Assembly (NCBI GenBank): GCA_965208815.1
Contig: OZ242357.1
Span: 868,001-932,000, forward strand
DNA: 64,000 bases
Reading direction: 5' to 3'
DNA from: Bin55 sp009840545
Lineage (GTDB): Bacteria > Pseudomonadota > Gammaproteobacteria > Pseudomonadales > Azotimanducaceae
Position numbers and translations under genes: made by a program. Within the stretch, counting starts at the first letter, position 1, and each line of letters begins with the position of its first letter. Below, in pieces: positions 32,785-41,201 of the stretch. The notes under the pieces were generated by a model that searched no databases, had not been told where the DNA came from, and saw nothing but the letters and a program-made list of their open reading frames with translations.

Positions 32785-33618
32785 ATGAGTAGAGTGACTG
32801 ACGACCTCATCGAAATGCGGGGTCTCAGATTTCTCTATCGGGACTGGGAATCTAGTGCCAATAACGCTCCTATCTTGATCTTATTGCACGGATTTTCGGG
32901 TCATGCACGTTCTTGGGATAGTTTCGCGGAAACTGCGAGCAAGCGATTCCGAGTCCTAGCTCTTGATCAGCGCGGTCACGGCGAATCGGACTGGTCGGCG
33001 GATTCCCAATATGGAGCTCATGAGATGAAGGAAGATCTCAATTGCTTTATCCGAGCGCTCGACTTGAAAGCCTACAGTTTGGTCGGACTCTCGATGGGCG
33101 GAACTGTGGCCATTCACTTTGCCGCTCAAAAACCTGAAGGTCTGCAAAGGCTAGTTATCGTTGATATCGCACCCGAACTCGCAACCACAGGGATTCGTGC
33201 GATTCAGCAAGGTGTCAGTCAAGGTGACGTTTTCGAGACCATTGACGAAGCGTTCGAGCGAGCTCGTGCCGCAAATTCCGTTCCACCGGAAGACGTACAC
33301 TTTCACCGGGTTCGCCACTCGCTCATGCGGACTGAGGACGGAAATTGGACTTTCAAATTTGATCGGGCATTTCGACAACCCCACAGATTGACAACAAGGC
33401 GGCCGAGTGTGCAGGAGGGTTGGGACGCCGTAGCGGGTATTGTTGTTCCCACATTGCTAATACGTGGCCAGAACAGTAACTTGCTAACGCCCGAGATCGC
33501 CAAGAAATTTGTCGACCTTGTGGACGATTGCGAGTTCGCCGAGATAGAGGGATCGGGGCACTCAGTTCCACTGGACAAACCCGAGGAATTTCGAGATGAA
33601 GTACTTAGATTCCTTTAG
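32785..33618 (+). CDS. Alpha/beta-fold hydrolase
   Basis: A 277-residue cytosolic alpha/beta hydrolase. The oxyanion loop is LLHGFSGHARSW, then LDQRGHGESDW, the nucleophile elbow VGLSMGGTVA, and the histidine in EGSGHSVPLDKPEEF. The middle lid region is roughly residues 125-195. This general form includes haloalkane dehalogenase-like, MhpC-like and esterase enzymes; nothing further can be said on substrate. The start ATG at 32785 has only a weak ribosome site. Its end overlaps the next lipoprotein gene by 23 bases. Confidence 0.85.
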   Translation: MSRVTDDLIEMRGLRFLYRDWESSANNAPILILLHGFSGHARSWDSFAETASKRFRVLALDQRGHGESDWSADSQYGAHEMKEDLNCFIRALDLKAYSLVGLSMGGTVAIHFAAQKPEGLQRLVIVDIAPELATTGIRAIQQGVSQGDVFETIDEAFERARAANSVPPEDVHFHRVRHSLMRTEDGNWTFKFDRAFRQPHRLTTRRPSVQEGWDAVAGIVVPTLLIRGQNSNLLTPEIAKKFVDLVDDCEFAEIEGSGHSVPLDKPEEFRDEVLRFL

Positions 33619-34126
33619 AAGAATAGCTATGGCAGTTATGCTTGTTTTCCTGGTCGGATGCGCCGGCATCAACTATGAGATTCCCCAATCATTTGATCTA
33701 ACAGGATCTTGGATATTGGACGAAGAATCAAGCGATGTGACTCCAGACCTTTCCAAGATCCAAGAGTCAGAGCAAAGGCGCGCTATCTCCGGAAGACAAT
33801 CGGATCCAACTGATTCCGCTACCTTCATAGTCCACGACTTTCCCGTAGTAGCAGCGGAGACACTACGAATTGAACAGGACGCTGAATCCATGGGCATTCA
33901 ATTTAAGGAGGCACCCTATGTCGACTACAAGTGGGGGAGGCAAGTGCGCAATCGGTGGAGAATCGAAGTGGGCTGGAGTGGAGAGTCCCTTGTAATCTCT
34001 AAGGCACGAGATTCAGTTCGGGGCTCGGAGACGTATACATTGAATGGGAACGTTTTAACCATACGAGTGAGGGTCAATGCAGGAAAGGAGCGGATGGTTC
34101 TTGACAGAATTTACACTCGAGAATAG
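33596..34126 (+). CDS. Lipoprotein of unknown function with WILDEE domain
   Basis: A 176-residue predicted lipoprotein. Signal: RRIAMAVMLVFLVGCAG with lipobox L-V-G-C. The mature start DLTGSWILDEESSDV resembles LTGTWTLDEE of the secreted protein at 17648-18238. The remainder looks beta-rich and ends with ERMVLDRIYTRE, a lipocalin-like single-domain size. Family not recognised. It overlaps the hydrolase upstream by 23 bases and precedes a PhyH-type gene. Confidence 0.65.
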   Translation: MKYLDSFRRIAMAVMLVFLVGCAGINYEIPQSFDLTGSWILDEESSDVTPDLSKIQESEQRRAISGRQSDPTDSATFIVHDFPVVAAETLRIEQDAESMGIQFKEAPYVDYKWGRQVRNRWRIEVGWSGESLVISKARDSVRGSETYTLNGNVLTIRVRVNAGKERMVLDRIYTRE

Positions 34127-34206
34127 TAGTCATCTGCAGCGAGCACGGGTTCTATCTATTGGTATTGAGCGGTGATTGCATTCGCAATAGCCCAGAGACT
34201 GCGCAG

Positions 34207-35061
34207 ATGCTGACCCGTGTGTGGCCGGGCGGCTATCTGATGCCGCTTGAAGAGTGCGTATCCGCAAGTACCCGAGAACTGGAGGACCGCGGTGCAACTT
34301 TAGTTCAAAGCGCTTTTTCACGACATGAAATGGCCGAGCTTAGAAGCGAGATTGAACAGGTTTATACGGAGCTACCACCTGATTCCAGAGGATCCAACAA
34401 GTCGCGAGAAATTGCCGATGAGTTTCGCTATGAAATGTTCAATCGGAGCCCTTTGTCCCAAGAAATCGTCAGTCGCCGCGAAATATTGGAAGTGATTGAG
34501 CCGCTACTCGGTGAAGACTGCCACATAATCGCCAACACATGCTGGCGAAATCCTCCCAGTGGCAAGTCGAGTCATGGAGGGGGCGCATGGCACATCGATG
34601 CGGGGCCGCATATTCCTCTAGCATTTGATCAAGTGTGGCCTGAAGAAATTCCTCACCCCACTTTTGCAGTCGGGGTGCACATTTACCTACAAGACTGTCC
34701 TCTGGAGGCAGGTCCAACAGCAGTTGTTCCTGGAAGTCACAAATCAGGACGGCCTCCTCCGCAAGAGCAACGGTACGATACGGAGTTGAAGTTCAACGGA
34801 CTTGGAGCGCAGATTTTTGCAACAAGAATGGGAGATGTGCTTTTCTTCGTTTCCGATGTGTGGCATCGAAGAATGCCACCAGCAAGCGAGCACAATGGAC
34901 GATTCTTTCTCCAAGTTCACTACGGGAGACGCGATATTGCCCAGCGAGTGAAGACGACCCACGAACGAAACCACATTGACGACGAAGCACTTTCCCGAAT
35001 CGATTCCGTACGAGAACGACTCTTGTTTGGTTTGCATGCTCAAGGTTTCTATGACGGATGA
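34207..35061 (+). CDS. Phytanoyl-CoA dioxygenase-family oxygenase (copy B)
   Basis: A PhyH-type Fe(II)/2-oxoglutarate oxygenase of about 284 residues. The H-x-D pair is in GAWHIDAGPH, the distal histidine in VSDVWHRRMPPASEHNGRFF with the following arginine likely binding 2-oxoglutarate. GPTAVVPGSHKSGR is the usual family loop. It is only distantly similar to copy A. Starts possible at TTG 34159, ATG 34207 and ATG 34240; none has a good ribosome site, and I picked the middle one. Substrate unknown. Confidence 0.82.
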   Translation: MLTRVWPGGYLMPLEECVSASTRELEDRGATLVQSAFSRHEMAELRSEIEQVYTELPPDSRGSNKSREIADEFRYEMFNRSPLSQEIVSRREILEVIEPLLGEDCHIIANTCWRNPPSGKSSHGGGAWHIDAGPHIPLAFDQVWPEEIPHPTFAVGVHIYLQDCPLEAGPTAVVPGSHKSGRPPPQEQRYDTELKFNGLGAQIFATRMGDVLFFVSDVWHRRMPPASEHNGRFFLQVHYGRRDIAQRVKTTHERNHIDDEALSRIDSVRERLLFGLHAQGFYDG

Positions 35062-35194
35062 GCATTGGTAGCTCGAACTCGAGACACAACTCTTTCAGAC
35101 TCTGACCCTAGAATAGCCAACAAATCCAATTTACACGTTTCAGTTGGTTCTTTCTTGTACCTCTATTCCTCGTCGTTAACTTTAAGGTGTTGGA

Positions 35195-37804
35195 TTGACA
35201 GGCGAGAATCGTAAGGCTAGTCAAGACTTCGAAACAATACCTCAAGACCTGCGTGACGATGTTCGTCTCCTGGGCTCGATTCTTGGCGAAGTCATTGCGG
35301 ACGCTCGTGGAGAAGCGTTCGTTCAGACCATTGAAGAGCTCCGCAGTCTGGCAAAACAAGCCCGCAACGAAAGGGAAGTGGACCTGAACAGCTTGCAGAC
35401 TCGCCTTCGGGCCTTGACCGATGCCGAACTAGTCGATATCGCACGGGCGTTCAACCAATTCCTTAGTCTGGCGAATATTGCCGAACAGAGAAACGAACAT
35501 CAGTACGCCCTCAGTCAATTAAAACGAGACTTTGAACGAAATTACGAAGTCTTGGGCCAGAATTTTCCTGCGGCAATCCTTGAATCGAGCGTTGAGATGG
35601 TGCTCACCGCACACCCAACTGAAGTGCTTCGACGAACGTTGATTCGAAAATACGATGAGGTGGCACGAGCACTCGGCCAAAATCACGAACAGAAGAGTGA
35701 GCATCTCAAGCGATTAATCACTGAAGTCTGGCACACGGATGAGATTCGGAAACAAAAGCCAACTCCAATAGACGAAGCCAAGTGGGGATTTGCTGTGATC
35801 GAGAACTCACTCTGGCATGCAATCCCGAACGCGTGTCGTACTCTCGACGATTTTCTTACAAGTAAGGGGTTCGAGCAGTTGGATCCCGACTTCAGCCCCT
35901 TTCGAGTTGCGTCATGGATGGGAGGGGACCGTGACGCTAACCCAAACGTAACTGCCAACATAACGGAGGAGGTCTTGCGCCTGGCTCGATGGATGTCAGC
36001 AGACCTATTCCTACGCGACGTTGAGGTACTAATCGACGACCTTTCAATGTCGGCCTGCGATAGTGCTCTTCGTGCCGCGTCAGGCGACTCGGATGAACCA
36101 TATCGTGCAGTCCTCAAGGAATTGCGGAGCCGATTGAGAACTACTCGAGATTGGGCGGAGGGACGAGTGGAACTCACGCCTCAAGTAATTGTTCATGACT
36201 ACGAAATTCAAACTCCGCTCAGACTCTGTTTCGATTCACTGACGAATGTCGGACTTCAAGATATTGCACAGGGTCCGCTGCTAGACACGTTGAGGCGAGC
36301 GCATTGCTTTGGAGCGAACCTAGCAAAGCTCGATATACGGCAGAGTGCGGACCGTCACCGACTGGTTCTGGATGAACTAGTCGAGTATTACCGTAAACCA
36401 GAGAGCTCTAGAAGTGTGTTTAGTGAATGGTCCGAGTCGAATAAGCAAGACTTTCTGACTAAGGAGTTGCAGAGCAGACGACCGTTCTTTGCACGAGACT
36501 GGGTACCGTCGATCGAGTCTCAGGAAGTCATAGAGACTTGTGATGTCATAGCTAGAGATGGTGGAAGAGGCACTTCTTCTTACATTATTTCGATGGCGGA
36601 AGAACCTTCAGACGTTTTACTAGTTGCCCTATTGCTTAAGGAGTCTGGGCTGAAAGAGGCTATTCCGATCGTCCCGTTGTTCGAATCTCTAAGAGATCTG
36701 AACCGAGCAGGTGACGTCATGCAGACACTGTTCGAGATTCCGTGGTATCGAAAATACCTAAGAGAACAAGACAACCTTCAGGTTGTAATGATTGGATACT
36801 CAGACTCAGCTAAAGACACGGGCCAATTTGCGGCTGCATGGGCACAATATCGCGCCCAGGAGGATCTTAACCGTGTCGCACAACGCTATGGAGTCTCTCT
36901 AACTCTGTTCCACGGTCGTGGTGGTGCAATCGGTCGTGGAGGAGGACCTAGCACCGAAGCCATCTTGGCACAGCCACCTGGAACAGTAAATGGATCGTTA
37001 CGTACAACAGAACAGGGCGAAATGATTCGGTACAAACTTGGTACTCCAAAAGTCGCTCATGCTACGTTGATCGGTTACATGCTTGCAACTGCAGAAGCCA
37101 CTCACGCCTCCCATGCATCGATCGAGAAGGTCGAAAGAGGTGCGCTGGATGAATTGACAGCTCTGACAGGGTCTGCTTACCGAACTATGGTGAATGAAGA
37201 TCATTTCGTCACTGCCTTTCGAGAACTCACTCCCGAACGCGAGCTTTCTGAACTTGCAATTGGTAGTAGACCTGCTCGACGTCGCGACAGCAATGACATT
37301 TCATCGCTTCGAGCGATACCTTGGGTGTTCGCGTGGACTCAAGTTCGATTGATGCTACCTGCCTGGTTAGGGACCGAAGTCGCATTGGAAGCTCTGTGCC
37401 AAGACCAAGGACTTTTCCACAGTCTTTACAAACTGCCTTTCTTTCAAATGCAAATCGACTTGCTGGAAGTGATGGTAGCGAAAGTTGAACCGACGCTTGT
37501 TCGAATGTACGCAAGTCGACTAACGCAAGGGACGGCTCTAGGTACCGTAACCGAGCTTGTCCACCGAATCCAGCGAGCCAAATCGCACTTGCTTAAATTA
37601 CGCGGCACAGATCGATTATTGGAACAGAATCAGTCAATGTTAGATTCATTAGCCGTACGTAACACTTACCTCGACCCACTGCATGTGCTGCAAATTGAGC
37701 TACTTTATAGACATCGGCACTCCACCGCTCACGAAAATGAGGTCCTACGAGCCCTGAAAGTGACCATGGCGGGAATTGCGACAGGCTTAAGAAACACTGG
37801 ATGA
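35195..37804 (+). CDS. ppc: Phosphoenolpyruvate carboxylase
   Basis: An 869-residue enzyme that carboxylates PEP to oxaloacetate, replenishing the TCA cycle. The catalytic histidine is at about residue 140 in LTAHPTEVLRRT. Other signatures: GGDRDANPNVT, SDSAKDTGQFAAAW, FHGRGGAIGRGGGP, TEQGEMIRYKLG, and the C-terminal GIATGLRNTG, which forms part of the active or allosteric site. Start is TTG at 35195 with AAGGTG at 35184 five bases ahead. The length is close to the E. coli enzyme (883). It is followed 27 bases later by the deaminase gene. Confidence 0.96.
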   Translation: MTGENRKASQDFETIPQDLRDDVRLLGSILGEVIADARGEAFVQTIEELRSLAKQARNEREVDLNSLQTRLRALTDAELVDIARAFNQFLSLANIAEQRNEHQYALSQLKRDFERNYEVLGQNFPAAILESSVEMVLTAHPTEVLRRTLIRKYDEVARALGQNHEQKSEHLKRLITEVWHTDEIRKQKPTPIDEAKWGFAVIENSLWHAIPNACRTLDDFLTSKGFEQLDPDFSPFRVASWMGGDRDANPNVTANITEEVLRLARWMSADLFLRDVEVLIDDLSMSACDSALRAASGDSDEPYRAVLKELRSRLRTTRDWAEGRVELTPQVIVHDYEIQTPLRLCFDSLTNVGLQDIAQGPLLDTLRRAHCFGANLAKLDIRQSADRHRLVLDELVEYYRKPESSRSVFSEWSESNKQDFLTKELQSRRPFFARDWVPSIESQEVIETCDVIARDGGRGTSSYIISMAEEPSDVLLVALLLKESGLKEAIPIVPLFESLRDLNRAGDVMQTLFEIPWYRKYLREQDNLQVVMIGYSDSAKDTGQFAAAWAQYRAQEDLNRVAQRYGVSLTLFHGRGGAIGRGGGPSTEAILAQPPGTVNGSLRTTEQGEMIRYKLGTPKVAHATLIGYMLATAEATHASHASIEKVERGALDELTALTGSAYRTMVNEDHFVTAFRELTPERELSELAIGSRPARRRDSNDISSLRAIPWVFAWTQVRLMLPAWLGTEVALEALCQDQGLFHSLYKLPFFQMQIDLLEVMVAKVEPTLVRMYASRLTQGTALGTVTELVHRIQRAKSHLLKLRGTDRLLEQNQSMLDSLAVRNTYLDPLHVLQIELLYRHRHSTAHENEVLRALKVTMAGIATGLRNTG

Positions 37805-37831
37805 GTCAACGAAACACGATGGGCCCAACGA

Positions 37832-39175
37832 ATGACCGGTAAGCAGACAGTAGAAACCATCGTTTGTGGCGACTACGTCGTGACAATGAACGACGAGCGC
37901 AATGTCATCACACAAGGTGCAGTTGCCATTGATGCTGGTGAGATTGTCCATGTCGGATCGAAGAAAGACATAGAACGCAACTTTCACTCTCGTCAATTTG
38001 TAGACGGAACTGATCAGGTGGTCATGCCGGGACTGATAAATGGGCATACGCACGCAGCCATGTGCTTGCTGCGGGGTTTCGCCGACGACATACCTCTCAT
38101 GGAATGGTTGCAGGACTACATTAATCCGATTGAAGCTCATGCAGTGAACGAGGACTACGTACGTGTAGGAACGCAGTTAGCTTGTTGGGAAATGTTGTCG
38201 GGCGGGACTACGACATTTGTCGATATGTACTTCTTTCACGAGACAGCGGCAATCGCTGTTGAAGAAATTGGAATGAGAGCGCTTATTTCGGCTTCGATGA
38301 TGGACCAACCACGCAACGATGCGGTGGACATCGACGATTCATTCAAACAAGCAGAGCATTTTGTTAGAGACTGGTCACGACGAAGCGCCACTGTGGTTCC
38401 CATTGTGGCAGGCCATGCGATCTACACGCTCAAGAACGAGCATTTGGTTAGATTGCGAGATTTGGCGAAGAGTCTGGAAGTTCCGGTTCACATACACGTA
38501 TCGGAGTCGCAGTTCGAGCTCGATTTTTCTCGAGATTCCTACGGAACGACACCGATCACGCACTTCGAGCGAATTGGTCTACTCGACGTTCCAATGATTG
38601 CCGCCCATGTGGTTTGGCCTGAGAGGGATGAGATTGAGATTTTGGCTCGAAAGGGCGTGGGGGTAGTTCACAATCCCACGTGTAATGCACGTATTGCGTC
38701 GGGTACAGCCCCAATCGTAGACCTGTTACAGGGCGGCGTTAAGGTGGGACTTGGGACAGATGGAGCCGCAAGTAGCAACAACTTGGATATGTGGGAAGAG
38801 ATGCGTGTAGCAAGTTTGATGCAACGGGCACAAACTTTGGACTCGACCGTGCTCCCTGCGCGAGAACTTCTCAAAATGGCAACATCTCACGGCGCGGCAG
38901 CTATAGGCATGCAACAATCCATCGGCAAACTTATAGCGGGTATGCGGGCGGACGTCATTCAAGTCTCAATTGATAACGCACACCATCTGCCGTTATATGA
39001 CGTTGAGTCGCACCTGGCTAATAGTTCAGGAAGCCGAGATGTGAGCAATGTCTTTGTCGACGGCAAACATCTGATACGTGGAAGAGCTCCTACGACCATT
39101 GATACCAACGAACTGAAGCTAGGAATTCAGCGAAATCGAGAACGCATCACAAGCTTTGATAGCCTCAGCGCCTAG
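37832..39175 (+). CDS. 5-methylthioadenosine/S-adenosylhomocysteine deaminase-like TRZ/ATZ hydrolase
   Basis: A 447-residue amidohydrolase of the TRZ/ATZ/MtaD group. Metal ligands: INGHTHAAMCLLRG, VHIHVSESQFE, MIAAHVVW and GLGTDGAASSNNLDMWEE. MtaD deaminates MTA or SAH in the methionine cycle. The segment VVHNPTCNARIASG differs slightly from the usual H-(C/N)-P-x-S-N-x-K-L-A-S-G, so a different purine or triazine-like substrate is possible. It follows ppc closely on the same strand. The last 11 bases overlap the convergent serine-hydrolase gene. Confidence 0.87.
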   Translation: MTGKQTVETIVCGDYVVTMNDERNVITQGAVAIDAGEIVHVGSKKDIERNFHSRQFVDGTDQVVMPGLINGHTHAAMCLLRGFADDIPLMEWLQDYINPIEAHAVNEDYVRVGTQLACWEMLSGGTTTFVDMYFFHETAAIAVEEIGMRALISASMMDQPRNDAVDIDDSFKQAEHFVRDWSRRSATVVPIVAGHAIYTLKNEHLVRLRDLAKSLEVPVHIHVSESQFELDFSRDSYGTTPITHFERIGLLDVPMIAAHVVWPERDEIEILARKGVGVVHNPTCNARIASGTAPIVDLLQGGVKVGLGTDGAASSNNLDMWEEMRVASLMQRAQTLDSTVLPARELLKMATSHGAAAIGMQQSIGKLIAGMRADVIQVSIDNAHHLPLYDVESHLANSSGSRDVSNVFVDGKHLIRGRAPTTIDTNELKLGIQRNRERITSFDSLSA

Positions 39176-40910
39176 GTCGATTTGACTGACTTGGGGGTCC
39201 AGGTCGACTAGGTCTGTTGGCGGGACTCGGTGCACCCATCATACTGCCCATCTCAATCTTGGGTGCTTTGTGTTCCCCATTTTGAAACAGAGTTAGACTG
39301 GAGATCTTACCGTCCTCATCACGCTCAAACAGGAGCTCCGCATCGGTTTGCTTGTAAAAAAACCTGTCGCTGTCCATTGCAAAAATGGGAGTTGTATTTT
39401 GTCCTGAAAACATTGCGAAGAGTTGACCATCACGAAGCACCACCGCAAGCGCAGCTCTCGGAGCTAATTGATAAACTCCGGGATACTCGGTGAGCAACTC
39501 CTCGTCTAGCTCTATTTCTACGCGTTCTGGAATCCCGAATCGATCCTCGACTCGTCTAGCTCTGATGTTCTGGCCCCGTTGAAGCATGTTCAAGACTCGC
39601 GATTTTCCGTCCTTTGGCCTGTCAAATTTGAGAACCATGTCGGCAGGCTCGAACTTGAACTCTCGTTCCTTAACGAAAGTCAGGGGAATCTCACTCTGTC
39701 CCGTTGCTTGCGCCATGAGTTGATTGTCGCGCTCAGTCAGGGTCATGTACATTTTGGCGACCAATCTGTAGACGCCCAAATAGGCAGACAAATCCATTGG
39801 TTCTTTCTGCGGATCCGGACCAAAAAACGAGCGACCAATCTCATTAACTAGTCCCCCGTGCATGGACGTTGCGAGTACAACCCATCCTTGGGATTCCTCG
39901 GGACTAATAGCTACAAAACAGGCGTATCCTCCGGTTTGACCCGCGTGCGAAAATATTGCCTTGCCGGCGTGGTTCCGTTCCATTGTCCAAGCGAATGCTT
40001 GATTCGGCTGGACCTGAACTTGCTGCAACCGTTTGAGCGACTTGTAGATCTGGGAACCGTCGTCAACGACGTTTCTCTTGATGAACTGCACCATGTCCTC
40101 GGCAGTCGAAAGAACCGCTCCAGCTCCCACCAAGCCTTCCTCAAAGTTCCAGTTCGGAATCTTAGCTCCTTGCCCAAAGCCATCCGCCATAGTTGTTTGG
40201 ATCTCATTCGTAATGCCCACTGTAGTGTGTTTCATCCCCAGTGGTTCTAGAACCAGGTTCTGCAGTGCTTCTGAATACTTCCTCCCGGTGGCGTGAGCTG
40301 CAATGTTTCCCAACAGGCCAAACCCGAGATTCGAGTAGGCCAGCTCTTTCTTTAATTGTGGTGGATCGAATTGGCCAAGAAAGGCTTGAAGATGGTCTTT
40401 GTTGTACATCAGATACGGATCCAATGGATCAACAGCTCTCCAGTTGAGAGGCATTCGAGGCAACCCGGAACTGTGGGTGGCTAATTCTCGAAGCGTGATG
40501 TTCCTGACTTTGGCGTTCAGAATGTTCCAGTCATCAAGCGACGACTTCACCGTGCTGTCCCAACTCAGGGATTCAGAGTCAATCAGCGCTTGCGTCAGAG
40601 CAGCTGTAAATACTTTCGAAATAGAGCCAATCTCAAAGAGCGTTGTCTCATTGGGAACGGCATCCGAGTCTTGACTTACACGTCCAAAATTGACGTAGTT
40701 GATTTCACCTGCATCGTAGTAGCCGACTACGGCGGCGCCGATGAATTCATGCTGGATTGCACTTTCTAACCGCTCTGCAACATAGTCCATACGGTCATCC
40801 GAAGCAGCAAGACTCAATGGAGCGATCAACACAAACATGCACAATAGTTGCCATACAAGCCTTGTCTGTTTGTGAAGATCTGGCTTTCTAGAATTAAAGC
40901 CTCCGAACAT
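39165..40910 (-). CDS. Exported serine hydrolase, class C beta-lactamase fold
   Basis: A 581-residue protein. ATG at 40910 is directly preceded by GGAGGAATC; the first ~38 residues carry an internal hydrophobic signal (LLCMFVLIAPLSLA). The beta-lactamase domain (about residues 45-350) has the catalytic S-x-x-K in SISKVFTAA, Y-x-N in YSNLGFG and the third box in FSHAGQTGG. Two C-terminal beta-rich segments each begin YxGVY (LGVYRLVAK, PGVYQLAP), resembling DUF3471 repeats, and the tail is Pro/Arg rich. Such proteins are usually esterases, D-peptidases or transpeptidase-like rather than lactamases. Tail overlaps mtaD-like gene. Confidence 0.87.
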   Translation of the reverse strand: MFGGFNSRKPDLHKQTRLVWQLLCMFVLIAPLSLAASDDRMDYVAERLESAIQHEFIGAAVVGYYDAGEINYVNFGRVSQDSDAVPNETTLFEIGSISKVFTAALTQALIDSESLSWDSTVKSSLDDWNILNAKVRNITLRELATHSSGLPRMPLNWRAVDPLDPYLMYNKDHLQAFLGQFDPPQLKKELAYSNLGFGLLGNIAAHATGRKYSEALQNLVLEPLGMKHTTVGITNEIQTTMADGFGQGAKIPNWNFEEGLVGAGAVLSTAEDMVQFIKRNVVDDGSQIYKSLKRLQQVQVQPNQAFAWTMERNHAGKAIFSHAGQTGGYACFVAISPEESQGWVVLATSMHGGLVNEIGRSFFGPDPQKEPMDLSAYLGVYRLVAKMYMTLTERDNQLMAQATGQSEIPLTFVKEREFKFEPADMVLKFDRPKDGKSRVLNMLQRGQNIRARRVEDRFGIPERVEIELDEELLTEYPGVYQLAPRAALAVVLRDGQLFAMFSGQNTTPIFAMDSDRFFYKQTDAELLFERDEDGKISSLTLFQNGEHKAPKIEMGSMMGAPSPANRPSRPGPPSQSNRPRR

Positions 40911-40946
40911 GATTCCTCCCCTCCCGTGGATCACGATCTGTCAATA

Positions 40947-40974
40947 ATTATCGTACAAGTATCTGTGTTTACAA
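40947..40974 (-). promoter_or_regulatory. Candidate sigma-70 promoter of the serine hydrolase
   Basis: On the minus strand TTGTAA (40969-40974) and GATAAT (40947-40952) are separated by 16 bases, about 30 bases before the start codon at 40910. Matches are 4/6 and 5/6. Confidence 0.4.
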
Positions 40975-41201
40975 ATACGTTTAGGATCTAATTAGGTTCT
41001 TGGTGACCAGGCTCCGAGTAGGGCGTAGTTCATGGCCACTTCTTGCCAGATTTGTCGTTTCTTGTCTGCTCTCAAATTCCATACTCGGATCTGACATACA
41101 TCGGTGTACGTTGACTCTGGTTTTTTGGTGCGGCAAGAGAAATTTAGATTTCTTTTCTGCACCTATCCAGAAACTTGGTTCACAAGAATTCATGGGCTCA
41201 T

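Noticed and set aside
35683..36177. A 164-codon open frame antisense to ppc
   Set aside because: It lies wholly inside a confidently identified gene on the other strand and has an arginine/serine-biased shadow composition.
39165..40910. Serine hydrolase as a true beta-lactamase
   Set aside because: It has the class C fold motifs but HAG in place of KTG and long C-terminal beta repeats; family members are mostly esterases or peptidases.
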